A DNA stretch of 64,000 nt from the NCBI RefSeq assembly GCF_019139675.1, contig NZ_CP077077.1, positions 4,526,001 to 4,590,000 on the forward strand. Reading direction: 5' to 3'. Below, in pieces: positions 17,656 through 28,339 of this stretch. Both the position numbers and the translations under genes were made by a program. The stretch is from Pseudomonas maumuensis (GTDB lineage Bacteria > Pseudomonadota > Gammaproteobacteria > Pseudomonadales > Pseudomonadaceae). The notes under the pieces were generated by a model. That model saw only the letters and a list, made by a program, of their open reading frames with translations, did no database searches and was not told the origin of the DNA. Every line of letters starts with the position of its first letter. Position 1 is the first letter of the stretch.

Positions 17656-18751
17656 TTACAGCCCCTGCTTGAGGCTCGCTTCCAGATACTCGTCGAGGTC
17701 GCCGTCGAGCACCTTCTGGCAGTCGCTACGCTCGACGCCGGTACGCAGATCCTTGATGCGCGAGTCATCCAGCACGTAGGAACGGATCTGGTGGCCCCAG
17801 CCGATGTCCGACTTGCTGTCTTCCAGCGCCTGCGAGGCGGCGTTGCGCTTCTGCATCTCCAGCTCGTACAACTTGGCCCGCAGCATTTTCATGGCGGTGT
17901 CCTTGTTGGCGTGCTGGGAACGTTCGTTCTGGCAGGCCACCACGGTGTTGGTCGGCACGTGGGTGATACGCACCGCCGAGTCGGTGGTGTTGACGTGCTG
18001 GCCGCCCGCGCCGGAGGAGCGGTAGGTGTCGATGCGCAGGTCGGACGGGTTGATTTCGATCTCGACCTTGTCGTCGATCTCGGGCGAGACGAACACCGCC
18101 GAGAACGAGGTGTGGCGACGGGCGCCGGAGTCGAACGGGCTCTTGCGCACCAGGCGATGCACACCGATCTCGGTGCGCAGCCAGCCGAAGGCGTACTCGC
18201 CCTTGATATGCACGGTGGCGCCCTTGATGCCGGCGACTTCGCCTTCGGACAGCTCGATGATGGTGGCGTCGAAGCCACGCTTGTCGGCCCAGCGCAGGTA
18301 CATGCGCAACAGGATGTTGGCCCAGTCCTGGGCCTCGGTGCCGCCGGAGCCGGCCTGGATGTCCAGGTAGGCGTTGTTCGGGTCCATCTCGCCGCTGAAC
18401 ATGCGACGGAACTCGAGCAGGGCGAGGGATTCCTCCAGCCCTTGCAGCTCGGTCACGACATCGCTGACGGCGCCTTCGTCGTTTTCCTCGACCGCCATGT
18501 CGAGCAAGTCCTTGCAGTCACCCAGGCCGTTGGACAGTTTGTCGAGCGTCTCGACAACCTGCGCCAGCATGGCGCGCTCGCGGCCCAGGGCCTGGGCGTA
18601 CTCGGGCTTGTTCCAGACGGCGGCGTCTTCCAGCTCGCGGTTTACTTCGACCAGACGATCATGTTTGTGATCGTAGTCAAAGATACCCCCGAATAGACTG
18701 GGAACGCTCGGTGAGGTCCTTGATGGTGTTCAGGATTGGTTGGATTTCCAT
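17656..18751 (-). CDS. prfB: Peptide chain release factor 2, expressed by programmed +1 frameshift
   Basis: The complete protein (364 residues) needs joining of 18680-18751 (24 codons from ATG 18751) with 17656-18678. At the junction the minus strand reads GGGGGTATCTTTGAC: ribosomes pause at the in-frame TGA (18677-18679), with a Shine-Dalgarno-like G run just upstream, and slip +1 on CTT to continue as Asp. The catalytic GGQ lies in [16 protein letters not shown], and the stop-codon recognition region is present. This is the classic autoregulatory circuit in which low RF2 favours frameshifting and so RF2 synthesis. Gene-callers that ignore the shift truncate it. Confidence 0.96.
18676..18690 (-). 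promoter_or_regulatory. prfB +1 programmed frameshift site
   Basis: Minus-strand GGGGGTATCTTTGAC: G-rich SD-like stimulator, slippery CTT, in-frame TGA, then C. This matches the conserved bacterial RF2 recoding signal. Confidence 0.95.
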
Positions 18752-18931
18752 GGGCGGGCGGCTCTCGTGCGAATTCGGTGAAAAGCCCGCGAGTATAACC
18801 GACTCTGCGCCAGGGCGGCAGACCCGCCGGGCAGTCTGGCTGCAGACTCACTCGCTGTTGCCGTTGCCGATCAAGAGGTAACCGCGAGCGGCAACTGCGT
18901 AGGCGCAGGCGCCGCCCGTCACTTCGCGACC

Positions 18932-19936
18932 TCAGGCAATCCCAACTTGATTACGCCCACTGTTCTTGGCCAGGTACAGCCCCTTGTCCGCCGCCGAGAT
19001 CAGTTGCCGGCAATGGCTGCCGACACTCGGGGTCAAGGTCGCCAGACCGATGCTCACGGTCAGGTGCGAAGCCGCCTCGGGCACAGTGTGGGCGATCTTC
19101 AGCCCCATGATGGTCTGGCGCAGCTTTTCGGCCACCAGGCGTGCGCCGCCGGGCGAGGTGTTGGGCAGCACCAGGGCGAACTCCTCGCCGCCGTAGCGCG
19201 CCGGTAGGTCGGTAGGCCGCGAGCAGCAGCCACGAATGGCCTCGGCCACCTGGCGCAGGGCCTCGTCGCCGGCCAAATGGCCGAAACTGTCGTTGAACGC
19301 CTTGAAGTAGTCGACATCGATCATCAGCAGCGACAACTGCTGCTGCTCGCGGATCGCCCGACGCCACTCCAGCTCCAGGTACTCGTCGAAGTGACGGCGG
19401 TTGGACAACCCGGTCAGGCCGTCCGAGTTCATCAGCCGCTGCAGCATCAGGTTGGTGTCGAGCAGCTGCTGCTGGCTCACGCGCAACGCGCGATAGGCCT
19501 CGTCACGCTGCAGCAGGGTAAGGTAGGAACGCGAGTGGTAGCGGATACGCGCCACCAGCTCGATGGTGTCCGGCAACTTGACCAGGTAGTCGTTGGCCCC
19601 CGCGGCGAACGCCGCGCTCTTGACCAACGGATCCTCCTTGGTCGACAGGACGATGATCGGAATGTCCTGGGTGGCCGGGTTGTTGCGGTACTCGCGCACC
19701 AGGGTCAGGCCATCGAGGCCCGGCATGATCAGGTCCTGAAGGATCACCGTGGGCTTGATGCGCATGGCTTGGGCCACCGCCTGATGCGGGTCGGCGCAGA
19801 AGTGGAAGTCGATGTTCTCCTCGTGGGCCAGGCCACGACGCACCGCTTCGCCGATCATCGCCTGATCGTCGACCAGCAGGACCATCGCCGCACTTTCGTT
19901 GATGGTCGTGAAACCTTCGATCGGTAGATCATTCAT
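18932..19936 (-). CDS. wspR: WspR response regulator/diguanylate cyclase
   Basis: This 334-residue output protein of the Wsp system makes c-di-GMP. The receiver domain (residues ~18-140) has phospho-acceptor D68 in [10 protein letters not shown]. The GGDEF domain carries the active GGEEF at 249-253. An RPTD (RxxD) five residues before it is a product-inhibition I-site. It is the last gene of the wsp cluster, 51 bp after wspF, so it is probably co-transcribed. Known: phosphorylation by WspE drives WspR clustering and cyclase activity, increasing biofilm matrix production. Confidence 0.95.
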   Translation of the reverse strand: MNDLPIEGFTTINESAAMVLLVDDQAMIGEAVRRGLAHEENIDFHFCADPHQAVAQAMRIKPTVILQDLIMPGLDGLTLVREYRNNPATQDIPIIVLSTKEDPLVKSAAFAAGANDYLVKLPDTIELVARIRYHSRSYLTLLQRDEAYRALRVSQQQLLDTNLMLQRLMNSDGLTGLSNRRHFDEYLELEWRRAIREQQQLSLLMIDVDYFKAFNDSFGHLAGDEALRQVAEAIRGCCSRPTDLPARYGGEEFALVLPNTSPGGARLVAEKLRQTIMGLKIAHTVPEAASHLTVSIGLATLTPSVGSHCRQLISAADKGLYLAKNSGRNQVGIA

Positions 19937-19987
19937 CCGTCATCACCCGTTCACTGCCGACCACGCGGCGCGAATCAATACATATCG

Positions 19988-21001
19988 TCATTTCGAAAAG
20001 ATTTCCATCAGTCGTCCGGCGATTCGCTCCAGCGGGCGAATCTCCACCGCCGCGTCGATCGCCGCGGCAGCCTTGGGCATGCCATACACCGCGCTGCTCT
20101 GCTGGTCCTGGGCGATGGTCAGGAAGCCTTGCTGGCGCATCAGCTTCAGGCCCTGGGCGCCATCTCGCCCCATGCCGGTGAGCAGCACGCCCACCGCATC
20201 GCCTGACCAGTAACGCGCCACGCTCTCGAAGAACACATCGATGGAGGGCCGGTAGATTTCGTTGACCGGTTCGGCAGTGTAGGCCAGCTCGCCATTCTTC
20301 AGCAGGCGGATATGGTGGTTGGTGCCGGCCAGCAGCACCTGCCCCGGTTGCGGCGGCTCGCCCTCGCGGGCCAGGCGCACCGGCAGGCCGGAGGCGCTGC
20401 TGAGCCACTCAGCCATGCCGGCGGCGAATACCTGGTCGACATGCTGGACCAGCACGATGGCCGCCGGAAAACTGCGCGGCAGTCCCTTGAGCAGTACCTC
20501 CAGGGCCGCCGGGCCGCCCGCGGACGAGCCGATGGCCACCAGGGCACGGCGCTGCGACGCCTCGCGCAATGGCACAGTCACCGCCCGGGCGGCGCTGGGC
20601 CGCTGCTGGCCGATCAGCCAGCCGATATTGAGGATCTTGCGCAACAGCGGCGCTGCCGCCTCACGTGCATCGCCCGCGCCCAACGCCGGGGTATCGACCA
20701 CATCCAGGGCGCCATGGCCCATCGCCTCGAACACCCGATGCACGTTCTGCTTGCGGTCCACGGTGACGATGACGATGGCGCAGGGGGTTTCGGCCATGAT
20801 CCGCCGGGTGGCTTCCACACCGTCCATCACCGGCATGATCAGGTCCATGAGGATCAGGTCCGGGGTCTGCTCGGCGCACAGGCGCACCGCCTCGGCTCCG
20901 TTGCCGGCCACCCAGATCACCTGGTGCGCCGGCTCGAATGCCAACGCCCGGCGCAGGGCCTCGACGGCCATGGGCATGTCGTTGACGATGGCGACTCTCA
21001 T
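19988..21001 (-). CDS. wspF: WspF, CheB-type methylesterase (negative regulator of Wsp)
   Basis: This 337-residue protein has an N-terminal receiver with D53 in [11 protein letters not shown], and a C-terminal methylesterase with the serine elbow GSSAGG (S160), VQHVD and LTGMGRDGA. It removes methyl groups from WspA and so resets signalling. Start overlaps the wspE stop by 4 bp. Known: wspF loss in Pseudomonas gives constitutive c-di-GMP and wrinkly colonies. The reading frame here is intact with all key residues. Confidence 0.95.
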   Translation of the reverse strand: MRVAIVNDMPMAVEALRRALAFEPAHQVIWVAGNGAEAVRLCAEQTPDLILMDLIMPVMDGVEATRRIMAETPCAIVIVTVDRKQNVHRVFEAMGHGALDVVDTPALGAGDAREAAAPLLRKILNIGWLIGQQRPSAARAVTVPLREASQRRALVAIGSSAGGPAALEVLLKGLPRSFPAAIVLVQHVDQVFAAGMAEWLSSASGLPVRLAREGEPPQPGQVLLAGTNHHIRLLKNGELAYTAEPVNEIYRPSIDVFFESVARYWSGDAVGVLLTGMGRDGAQGLKLMRQQGFLTIAQDQQSSAVYGMPKAAAAIDAAVEIRPLERIAGRLMEIFSK

Positions 21002-23298
21002 CCCTGGGCACCTCCGATCAGCTCCACGACCGCATCCAGCAACGCATCGTCATGGAAGCTGGCCTTGGCCAAATAATAGTCGGCGCCGGCATCCAGTCCA
21101 CGACGCCGGTCTTCTTCGCGATCCTTGTACGACACCACCATCACCGGCAGCGATTGCAGGCGGTTGTCACGCCGCACCAGGGTGACCAGTTCGATCCCGT
21201 CCATGCGCGGCATGTCGATGTCGGTGATCAACAGGTCGAAATCTTCGCTGCGCAGGGCGTTCCAGCCATCCATGCCATCCACGGCCACCGCCACTTCGTA
21301 GCCTCGATTGCCCAGCAGCTTGCGTTGCAGCTCGCGCACGGTGAGCGAGTCGTCAACCACCAGGATCCGCTTGCGCGCCACCCCCTTCGCGCCCCGGCCA
21401 CCGCGCTCGATACGCTCCAGGCGGCCGGTGCTGAGCAACTTGTCCAGCGAGCGCAGCAAATCCTCGACGTCGACGATCAGCACCACCGAGCCGTCGTCGA
21501 GCAAGGCGCCGGCGGAAATGTCCTGGACCTTGCCCAGGCGCGGGTCCAGCGGCATCACCACCAGCACCCGCTCGCCGATCAGCCGCTCGACGGCCACGCC
21601 ATAGAGCTGCTCGCGCTCGCGGATCACCACCACCCGCAGGCTTTGTTCATCGCCCTGTGCCGCCGGCCGGTTGAGCAGTTGGCTGGCGGCCACCAGGCCG
21701 ATGTGTCGCCCTTCGTGCCAGAAGTGCTGGCGCCCCTCGATCTGCACGATGGCCTCGGCCGCCACCTCGACGGTGCGCTCGATATGCGCCAGCGGGAAGG
21801 CGTAGGCCTCGCCACCCACCTCGACCACCAGGCTGCGAACCACCGACAAGGTCAGCGGCACCTCCAGGTGGAAGCAACATCCCTGGCCGGCCACCTGGGT
21901 CAACTCGATAGAGCCGCGCAGTTCACGGACCATGTGCTGGACCGCATCCAGGCCGACACCGCGCCCGGATACTTCGGTGACCGTGTCGCGCAGGCTGAAG
22001 CCCGGCAGGAACAGGAACGTCAGCAGCTCAGCCTCGCTCATCTGCGCCACCGTCTCGGCCGGTGACAGGGCACGCTCGACGATACTGTCGCGCAGGCGCT
22101 GCAGGTCGATGCCGGCACCGTCGTCGGACAACTCCAGGATCAGCAGCCCGGCCTGGTGCGAGGCGCGCAGGCGCACGGTGCCTTCACTCGGCTTGCCGGC
22201 CAGCACGCGTTGCTCGGGCAGTTCGATGCCATGATCGACCGCGTTGCGCAGCAGATGCGTCAGCGGTGCCTCGAGCTTTTCCAGCACGTCACGGTCGACC
22301 TGGGTCTTCTCGCCCTCGATCAACAGGCGCACTGGCTTGTCCAGCGAGCGCCCGAGGTCGCGGACCATCCGGCTCTGGCCGGTGAGAACATCGGCGAACG
22401 GCCGCATGCGGCAGGCCAGCGCCGTGTCGTACAGCAGTTGCGCGCGCTGGCTGGCCTGCCAACCGAATTCGTCGAGATCGGCCGCCTGTTGCAACAGGAT
22501 CTGCTGAGTCTCAGCCAACAACTGCTGGGTCTGGGCCAACGCTTCCAACACCTCCGGCCCCTGCCCGCTCTCTTCCAGCTGGGCCTTCAGGCCATCGAGG
22601 CCGCGCATGCCCTGGCCATGCATGCGTTTCAGGCGCTGCAGCGTGGCCAGGTAAGGCTTCAGGCGCTGGGTCTCGACCAGCGACTTGCTCGACAGGTCCA
22701 GCAGGCTGTTCAGACGGTCGGCGGTGACCCGTAATACCCGCTCTGCGCCCTCACCACCGCGCTTGCCGGCCCTACGCACAGGCACCGGCTCCGCCTCGGG
22801 TTCAGGCTCCGCCGGGGCCTGCAGCGTAGGCTCGGGTTCCGGCCGCGCCGGCAAGGCAGCGGGCGGCGCGCTTGGAGCGGCAGTCTGCGCGATCAGCGGC
22901 GCGGGCGCCGTAGGGTCGAGCAGCGCTGTCATCTGTGCCAGGAACACCGCCACGGCGACATCGACGCCTTGTTCGCCAGGGGTCGCGATGCGCATCAGCA
23001 GATCAGTGCCTTGCAACAAGGCGTCGATATGCTCGGGGCGCAGCAGCAAGCGAGCTTCCTGGGCGGCCACCAGGCAGTCTTCCATGACGTGGGCGACACT
23101 GACCCCGGCATCGATCCCGACAATCCGCGCCGCCCCCTTGAGCGAGTGCGCCGCACGCATGCAGGCCTCGAGTTGATCGGGTTGCGCAGGGTTGCGCTCC
23201 AGCGCCATCAAGCCTGCACTGAGCACTTGAGTCTGGGCCTCGGCCTCCAGGCTGAACAGTTCGAGCAGCGATGCATCGCGCATTTGCTCCGGGGTCAT
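20998..23298 (-). CDS. wspE: WspE hybrid CheA-type histidine kinase with C-terminal receiver
   Basis: This 766-residue kinase has an N-terminal HPt domain with phospho-His51 in [14 protein letters not shown] Pro/Ala/Glu-rich linker follows (~150-190). Then come a CheA dimerisation/HATPase region (N-box [14 protein letters not shown]-box DDGAGID and GRGVGLDAV), a CheW-like regulatory domain and a receiver with D693 in [11 protein letters not shown]. It phosphorylates WspR and WspF. It overlaps wspF and wspD by 4 bp each. Confidence 0.95.
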   Translation of the reverse strand: MTPEQMRDASLLELFSLEAEAQTQVLSAGLMALERNPAQPDQLEACMRAAHSLKGAARIVGIDAGVSVAHVMEDCLVAAQEARLLLRPEHIDALLQGTDLLMRIATPGEQGVDVAVAVFLAQMTALLDPTAPAPLIAQTAAPSAPPAALPARPEPEPTLQAPAEPEPEAEPVPVRRAGKRGGEGAERVLRVTADRLNSLLDLSSKSLVETQRLKPYLATLQRLKRMHGQGMRGLDGLKAQLEESGQGPEVLEALAQTQQLLAETQQILLQQAADLDEFGWQASQRAQLLYDTALACRMRPFADVLTGQSRMVRDLGRSLDKPVRLLIEGEKTQVDRDVLEKLEAPLTHLLRNAVDHGIELPEQRVLAGKPSEGTVRLRASHQAGLLILELSDDGAGIDLQRLRDSIVERALSPAETVAQMSEAELLTFLFLPGFSLRDTVTEVSGRGVGLDAVQHMVRELRGSIELTQVAGQGCCFHLEVPLTLSVVRSLVVEVGGEAYAFPLAHIERTVEVAAEAIVQIEGRQHFWHEGRHIGLVAASQLLNRPAAQGDEQSLRVVVIREREQLYGVAVERLIGERVLVVMPLDPRLGKVQDISAGALLDDGSVVLIVDVEDLLRSLDKLLSTGRLERIERGGRGAKGVARKRILVVDDSLTVRELQRKLLGNRGYEVAVAVDGMDGWNALRSEDFDLLITDIDMPRMDGIELVTLVRRDNRLQSLPVMVVSYKDREEDRRRGLDAGADYYLAKASFHDDALLDAVVELIGGAQG

Positions 23299-23960
23299 GA
23301 CAGGCTCCGCTTCACGGCTGACATCAGGTGTTGTTCATCCAGCACGCGCACGCTGCGCCCCCGCCACTGCAACACGGCGGCGGTGAAGTGCGCCGCGTCC
23401 TGACCGTTGTCCAGGCTGGCAGGGTCGAGACGATGGATGCCGTCGATCTCATCCACCGGCACCACCACCGGCCCACCCTCGGCTGCCAGAATCAGCATGC
23501 GCGGCATGCTCCGCCCGTTACGCTCGGTGCCCGCCTGCGTTGGAACGCCCAACAGGTCGGCCAGCGACAGGCAAGGCACCAGTACACCGCGCACATTGGC
23601 GACGCCCTGCAGCACCCGAGAACGCTGGTGCGGCAACGAGTGTACCGTTTGCGCCGGAGCGATTTCGGCCAGGCAGGCAGTGGCCAGGGCCAGCCACTCC
23701 TCGCCCAGGCGGAACAGCAGCATCGAGCGACCGACCGCGCATTCCTCCACGATTGCCGTTTCGACTTGCTCGTCCTGAACCAGCGCATAGCGATCCAGCA
23801 GGCGCGTTGCCGCCTCGGCATACACCTCGCAATTGCGGCAATGCACATGCCGCTCCAGCAACGGGCACTGCTTGTCGCCATGCACGCCGATGCGGTTCCA
23901 GCAATCGTCGATGGGCTGGTCGTCATTGGCGATCAGTTGCATATGGTATCCGCCGCTCAT
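23295..23960 (-). CDS. wspD: WspD CheW-like coupling protein
   Basis: This 221-residue scaffold couples receptor WspA to kinase WspE. A CheW domain occupies ~75-215 (LLFRLGEEWLALATACLAEIAPAQTVHSLPHQRSRVLQGVANVRGVLVPCLSLADLLG). The N-terminal extension with CPLLERHVHCRNCEVY is typical of WspD and absent from WspB. Three closely spaced cysteines could bind metal, which is not established. Overlaps both neighbours by 4 bp. Confidence 0.93.
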   Translation of the reverse strand: MSGGYHMQLIANDDQPIDDCWNRIGVHGDKQCPLLERHVHCRNCEVYAEAATRLLDRYALVQDEQVETAIVEECAVGRSMLLFRLGEEWLALATACLAEIAPAQTVHSLPHQRSRVLQGVANVRGVLVPCLSLADLLGVPTQAGTERNGRSMPRMLILAAEGGPVVVPVDEIDGIHRLDPASLDNGQDAAHFTAAVLQWRGRSVRVLDEQHLMSAVKRSLS

Positions 23961-25198
23961 CGTTCAGACTCCCTGCCGGCACGGGCGGCGCGCTCCTGCA
24001 GGCGCCGGGCACCGGCCTCGTCGCCCTGCGCAGCCAGCAGCATGGCCAGGTGCATCAGCGCCTCAGGGTGCTGCGGCTCGAGGTAGAGCGCCTTGCGATA
24101 GTGGGTGATGGCCTGCGCGGCATCGCCTTCGGTGTCACTGAGCAACCCCAGCCAGTAATAGACCTGTGCCTTGGGGGCAAACTGGCGCAGATAGCGTTCG
24201 CAGTCCGCCCTGGCCTGCTGGTTTTCACCGGCATTGGCCTGCCGGGCAATGAGGGCCAGCAACTGCGCTTCGTCTTGTGCCGGTACCGGCGCCACTGGCA
24301 CGGCGCTCGGCCTGGCGATGCGGGGCGGCAGCGCCACGATACGTGGCGGCGGCACGACCGGCTGGCGCGCAACCGGCAACGGATTGGCAGCAGCCGGTGG
24401 GGCATCATCCTGACGCACGTAGGCGAATGACTGGGCAATCCCCAGCGGTCGCATGCCCAGGCGCGCCAGCAGGCTGCCCTCGGCAGGGCCGATGAACAGT
24501 ACGCCCTGGGCGTGGATGAGACGCTTGAGTACCTCGAACACCCGTTGCTGGGTCGGAACATCGAAGTAGATCAGCAAGTTGCGACAGAACACGAAATCGT
24601 AAAACCCTTCGCGCGCCTTGAGCGCCGGGTCGAGCACGTTACCCGCCTGCAGGCTGACTTGCTGGCGTACCCGCTCGTCCAGGCGATGGGTATCGCCGCT
24701 TGGGCTGAAGTGCCGCTCGCGAAAGGCCAGCTCGCTGCCGCGGAAGGAGTTGCGCCCGTACAGCGCCTGCTCGCCCTTGGCCACCGAACTGGGGCTGATA
24801 TCGATACCATCGACACGGAAAGCGCCCGGGCTCAGGCCACCGTCGAGCAAGGCCATGGCGATCGAGTAGGGTTCCTCGCCGGTCGAGCACGGCAGGCTGA
24901 GGATGCGCAGGGGCCGTGCGCCGGCAAGTTCTGCCGCACGCTTGTGCGCCAGCCCCGCCAGCGCAGTGAAGGATTCTGGGTAACGGAAGAACCAGGTTTC
25001 CGGAACGATGACCGCCTCGATCAGGGCCTGCTGCTCATCGCTGGACTGCTGCAAACGCAGCCAGTAATCGTCGAGGTCCGCGGCCTGCACGAGCGTGCAG
25101 CGCTGACGCAACGCACGCTCGACCATCGCCGTGCCGACCGACTCCACGTCCAGCCCGATACGTTCCTGCAGGAAACGGAAGAAACGTTGCTCGCTCAT
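23957..25198 (-). CDS. wspC: WspC CheR-type methyltransferase with TPR tail
   Basis: This 413-residue protein has a CheR SAM-dependent methyltransferase domain at ~1-270 (ETWFFRYPESF, LSLPCSTGEEPYSIAMAL, FVFCRNLLIYF). A Pro/Ala-rich linker follows, then C-terminal TPR repeats (AQVYYWLGLLSDTEGDAAQAITHYRKALYLEPQHPEALMHLAML). It methylates WspA glutamates. Overlaps wspB and wspD by 4 bp. Confidence 0.94.
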   Translation of the reverse strand: MSEQRFFRFLQERIGLDVESVGTAMVERALRQRCTLVQAADLDDYWLRLQQSSDEQQALIEAVIVPETWFFRYPESFTALAGLAHKRAAELAGARPLRILSLPCSTGEEPYSIAMALLDGGLSPGAFRVDGIDISPSSVAKGEQALYGRNSFRGSELAFRERHFSPSGDTHRLDERVRQQVSLQAGNVLDPALKAREGFYDFVFCRNLLIYFDVPTQQRVFEVLKRLIHAQGVLFIGPAEGSLLARLGMRPLGIAQSFAYVRQDDAPPAAANPLPVARQPVVPPPRIVALPPRIARPSAVPVAPVPAQDEAQLLALIARQANAGENQQARADCERYLRQFAPKAQVYYWLGLLSDTEGDAAQAITHYRKALYLEPQHPEALMHLAMLLAAQGDEAGARRLQERAARAGRESER

Positions 25199-25716
25199 GC
25201 TGGCTCCTGCCCGAGCTCGATGGGGTACAACAGCTCACGCACCGCGTCCGACAACAGGTCGTCCACCTGGATGCGCTGCAACAAACCGCGGGCATCTTGC
25301 CGAACAGGCCCGAGGTAACGCGCCTCGGCGTTGTCCAGGCCGTAGGGTTGGAACGCGTCGGGGGCACAACGCAGCGTGTCGGTGGCCTGCTCCAGAATCA
25401 GCCCCAGCTGCAGGTCCGGGCGCCGTGGGTCGGCGCGGTAATGCACCAGTACCAGCCGGGTGCTGCTGCGCGACTGCGCCGGCGCGCCAAAGCTCAACGC
25501 CGACACATCGACCACCGGTACCAATGCGCCCCGATGGGCCAGCACACCGGCCACCCAGCTCGGCGCCTGGGCAATGGGTTTGAGGGTACGGCACGGCAGC
25601 ACCTCGACCACCTCGCGCACATCCAGGGCGAAGCGCTGGTCGGCGATGCGAAACTGCAGGTACAACACACCCTTGCCGGCTGATTCGCGATCCTCGCGGG
25701 GGAACAGTTCGCTCAT
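25195..25716 (-). CDS. wspB: WspB CheW-like coupling protein
   Basis: This 173-residue CheW-domain protein (VLYLQFRIADQRFALDVREVVEVLPCRTLKPIAQAPSWVAGVLAHRGALVPVVDVSAL) is the second scaffold of the Wsp complex, 5 bp after wspA. Confidence 0.93.
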   Translation of the reverse strand: MSELFPREDRESAGKGVLYLQFRIADQRFALDVREVVEVLPCRTLKPIAQAPSWVAGVLAHRGALVPVVDVSALSFGAPAQSRSSTRLVLVHYRADPRRPDLQLGLILEQATDTLRCAPDAFQPYGLDNAEARYLGPVRQDARGLLQRIQVDDLLSDAVRELLYPIELGQEPA

Positions 25717-25721
25717 CGTCG

Positions 25722-27344
25722 TCAGACTTTGAACCGCGAAACACCGCCCCGCAGCCCGGCGGCTACCTGGCTCAGTTCGTCGATGGCGAAGCTGGCCTGA
25801 CGCAACGACTCCACAGTCTGGGTACTGGCATCGCTGAGCTGGGCCAGTGCCTGGTTGATCTGCTCGGCGCCGGTGGCCTGGGCCTGCATGCCCTCGTTGA
25901 CCATCAGTACCCGCGGCGCCAGCGCCTGCACCTGATGGATGATCTGGCTGAGCTGCTCACCCACCTGCTGCACCTCGAACATGCCGCGGCGCACCTCCTC
26001 GGAGAACTTGTCCATGCCCATCACCCCGGCCGACACCGCCGACTGGATCTCGCGCACCATCTGCTCGATATCGTAGGTGGCCACGGCGGTCTGGTCGGCC
26101 AGGCGGCGTACCTCGGTGGCGACCACGGCGAATCCGCGACCGTACTCACCGGCCTTCTCGGCCTCGATGGCGGCGTTGAGCGACAGCAGGTTGGTCTGGT
26201 CGGCGACCTTGACGATGGTCACCACCATCTGCGTGATGTTGCTGGCCTTCTCGTTGAGGATCGCCAGCTTGGCGTTGACCAGGTCGGCGGCGCCCATCAC
26301 CTGGTGCATGGTTTCTTCCATGCGCGCCAGGCCTTGCTGGCCCGAACCAGCGAGGCTCGAGGCCTGGTCGGCGGCGCTGGTGACTTCGGTCATGGTGCGC
26401 ACCAGATCCCGCGAGGTCGCGGCGATCTCCCGCGAGGTGGCGCCGATCTCGGTTGTGGTGGCGGCTGTTTCGGTGGCGGTGGCCTGCTGCTGCTTGGAGG
26501 TGGCGGCGATCTCGGTGACCGAGGTGGTCACCTGCACCGACGAGCGCTGGGCCTGCGACACCAGATTGGCCAGGGATTCGGCCATTTCGTTGAAGCCACC
26601 CTCGATCGCGCCGAACTCATCCTTGCGGTCCAGGCTCAAGCGCATGCTCAGGTCGCCCGAACGCAAGCCGTCGAGGGCATGCACGATGCGCTGCATGGGG
26701 GCGGTGATCGCACGCATCAGCAGCAGCCCGCAAATGCCGGCGGCGACGATCGCCAACAGCAGCGAGACGATCATGCTGCCTTTGGCAGTGGCCACGGCGC
26801 TGACGATTTCGTTGGTGGCGTTGTCGGCGGACTCCCGGTTGCGCTCGATCACTTCGTTCAGATGCAGGCGCCCTTCTCTCCAGGCGGGCGTCAGCACGTC
26901 GGCGATCAATCGCTGGGCTTCGGCGTAGTTCTTCTGGCGGTAGGTTTCCAGGACCTGGTCGACGATCTTGACGTAGGCCTCTTCCTGGCGCGTGAAATCG
27001 TCGAACGCAGCCTGGTCGGCCGGATCGCGGATGGTGCCCTGGTAACTGGCCATATGCTGCTTGAGGCGGTCGTCGAAGCTCTTGAACAGTTCGACATCGG
27101 CGGAGGTGAACTCGCGGTGGTTCGACAGGCCGACCAACTGCTGGCTGGTCACGTAGCTGTCGACCCAGGCGCTGCGGATCATCGAGCTGTAGTAGAGGCC
27201 GGGAATGCTGTCGGACCCTACCGCCTCCTCGCTGGACTCGATCGCCACCAGCCGCGAGTAGGCGGCCACGATCATCAGCAGCATGATGGCGATGATCACG
27301 GCGAAACTTGCCAGGATCCGTTGGCGCAAGGTCCAGTTCTTCAC
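25722..27344 (-). CDS. wspA: WspA methyl-accepting surface-sensing receptor
   Basis: This 540-residue receptor has TM1 at ~11-30 ([15 protein letters not shown]), a four-helix periplasmic sensor region of about 155 residues, TM2 at ~192-212, a HAMP domain, and a cytoplasmic signalling rod with the conserved hairpin [34 protein letters not shown]. The C-terminus has no CheR/CheB-binding pentapeptide. It is the first gene of the wsp operon. Known: WspA responds to surface contact or envelope stress rather than a classical ligand. The 128 bp upstream must hold the operon promoter, but no convincing boxes are visible. Confidence 0.95.
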   Translation of the reverse strand: MKNWTLRQRILASFAVIIAIMLLMIVAAYSRLVAIESSEEAVGSDSIPGLYYSSMIRSAWVDSYVTSQQLVGLSNHREFTSADVELFKSFDDRLKQHMASYQGTIRDPADQAAFDDFTRQEEAYVKIVDQVLETYRQKNYAEAQRLIADVLTPAWREGRLHLNEVIERNRESADNATNEIVSAVATAKGSMIVSLLLAIVAAGICGLLLMRAITAPMQRIVHALDGLRSGDLSMRLSLDRKDEFGAIEGGFNEMAESLANLVSQAQRSSVQVTTSVTEIAATSKQQQATATETAATTTEIGATSREIAATSRDLVRTMTEVTSAADQASSLAGSGQQGLARMEETMHQVMGAADLVNAKLAILNEKASNITQMVVTIVKVADQTNLLSLNAAIEAEKAGEYGRGFAVVATEVRRLADQTAVATYDIEQMVREIQSAVSAGVMGMDKFSEEVRRGMFEVQQVGEQLSQIIHQVQALAPRVLMVNEGMQAQATGAEQINQALAQLSDASTQTVESLRQASFAIDELSQVAAGLRGGVSRFKV

Positions 27345-27472
27345 ATTCAGCCCTCAGGAATTCGATACGAGCGGGAAAAATCGCCGAAGTATAGCCCAGG
27401 CTTCCTAAGCATTTGCGGCTGAATGCTGCTGTATTCAGGCCTCCTTGCCCATTGATGTGGCCAATTGCAGAC

Positions 27473-28156
27473 TCATTGATCCGCGGCAAGCCTGACCTGG
27501 TTCTCCAGCTCCAGGCGCAAGGCAGGGTCCAACCGCAGCTGACGCGCCAGTTCGTCGAGGTAGGCGCGCTCCATGAAGTTCTCCTGATCGACCATCATCA
27601 CGCTGGCCAGGTACATCTCGGCGGCCATTTCCGAGGTCTGCGCGGCGCGGGCCACTTCGGCTGGGTCCAGCGGCTTGTTCAGCTCGGCATGCAGCCAGTG
27701 CTGCAACTCGCGGTCGCTGTCCAGGCGAGTGAACTCGCCTTCGATCAGGGCCCGCTCACGGTCATCGATATGACCGTCGGACTTGGCTGCCGCCACCAGC
27801 GCCCGCAGCACCGCCTGGCTGTGCTGCTCGACCTGGGCCGGCGGCAGGCGATCGAGCGTCTGCGGCTGTTGATCGCCGGCTCCCTGGCGTGCCTGCCAGT
27901 TGCCATAGGCCTTGTAGGCCAGCACCCCGAGCGCGGCCAGGCCACCGTAGGTAAGGGCCTTGCCGCCATACTTGCGGGCCTTCTTGTTGCCCAGCAGCAA
28001 ACCCATGGCCCCCGCTGCCAACGCGCCACCGCCCGCACCAGACAACAGGCTGCCAAGGCTCCCCGAACCTTTGTCGCTGACGCCCTTGCCCTGCTGGTTC
28101 TGCATCAGGGATTGACCGGTTTTCAAGAGCTGATCGAGCAGACCACGCGTGTTCAT
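27473..28156 (-). CDS. DUF533/TerB-like inner-membrane-associated protein (YebE family)
   Basis: From ATG 28156 the protein has 227 residues. The N-terminus MNTRGLLDQLLKTGQSLMQ leads to a Gly/Ala-rich stretch (SLGSLLSGAGGGALAAGAMGLLLGNKKARKYGGKALTYGGLAALGVLAYKAYGNW) containing a hydrophobic segment. A TerB-like all-helical domain with acidic residues (AAAKSDGHIDDRERALIEGEF) follows. An upstream in-frame start at 28210 would add 18 residues and lacks a good ribosome binding site. Function unknown; E. coli YebE is Cpx-linked. Divergent from patD. Confidence 0.82.
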   Translation of the reverse strand: MNTRGLLDQLLKTGQSLMQNQQGKGVSDKGSGSLGSLLSGAGGGALAAGAMGLLLGNKKARKYGGKALTYGGLAALGVLAYKAYGNWQARQGAGDQQPQTLDRLPPAQVEQHSQAVLRALVAAAKSDGHIDDRERALIEGEFTRLDSDRELQHWLHAELNKPLDPAEVARAAQTSEMAAEMYLASVMMVDQENFMERAYLDELARQLRLDPALRLELENQVRLAADQ

Positions 28157-28339
28157 CTGACAGACCTCGCAAACATTCAACGTTGAGAAGGCCCCAGAGT
28201 AGGCCGGCAAGCTGAAGCCTCGCTTAACGCATTTGCATCCGGATGTTGCCCCCTGCGGTTTGTTGGCACGGCCAGTCGCTTCTAGTCTGTAGCGTCACTG
28301 AGGCGCAGTGCGCTCGAGGACCACGAGGAGAACCGCTCC

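Noticed and set aside
16078..18696. 872-codon plus-strand open frame opposite lysS and prfB
   Set aside because: Antisense shadow produced by high third-position GC; lysS and prfB are unmistakable on the other strand.
28264..28277. Possible sigma-54 promoter TGGCACGG...CGCT upstream of patD
   Set aside because: The -24 half is perfect, but the GG-to-GC spacing is 11 rather than 10 bases and the -12 element reads TCGC; too weak to call although E. coli patD is nitrogen-regulated.
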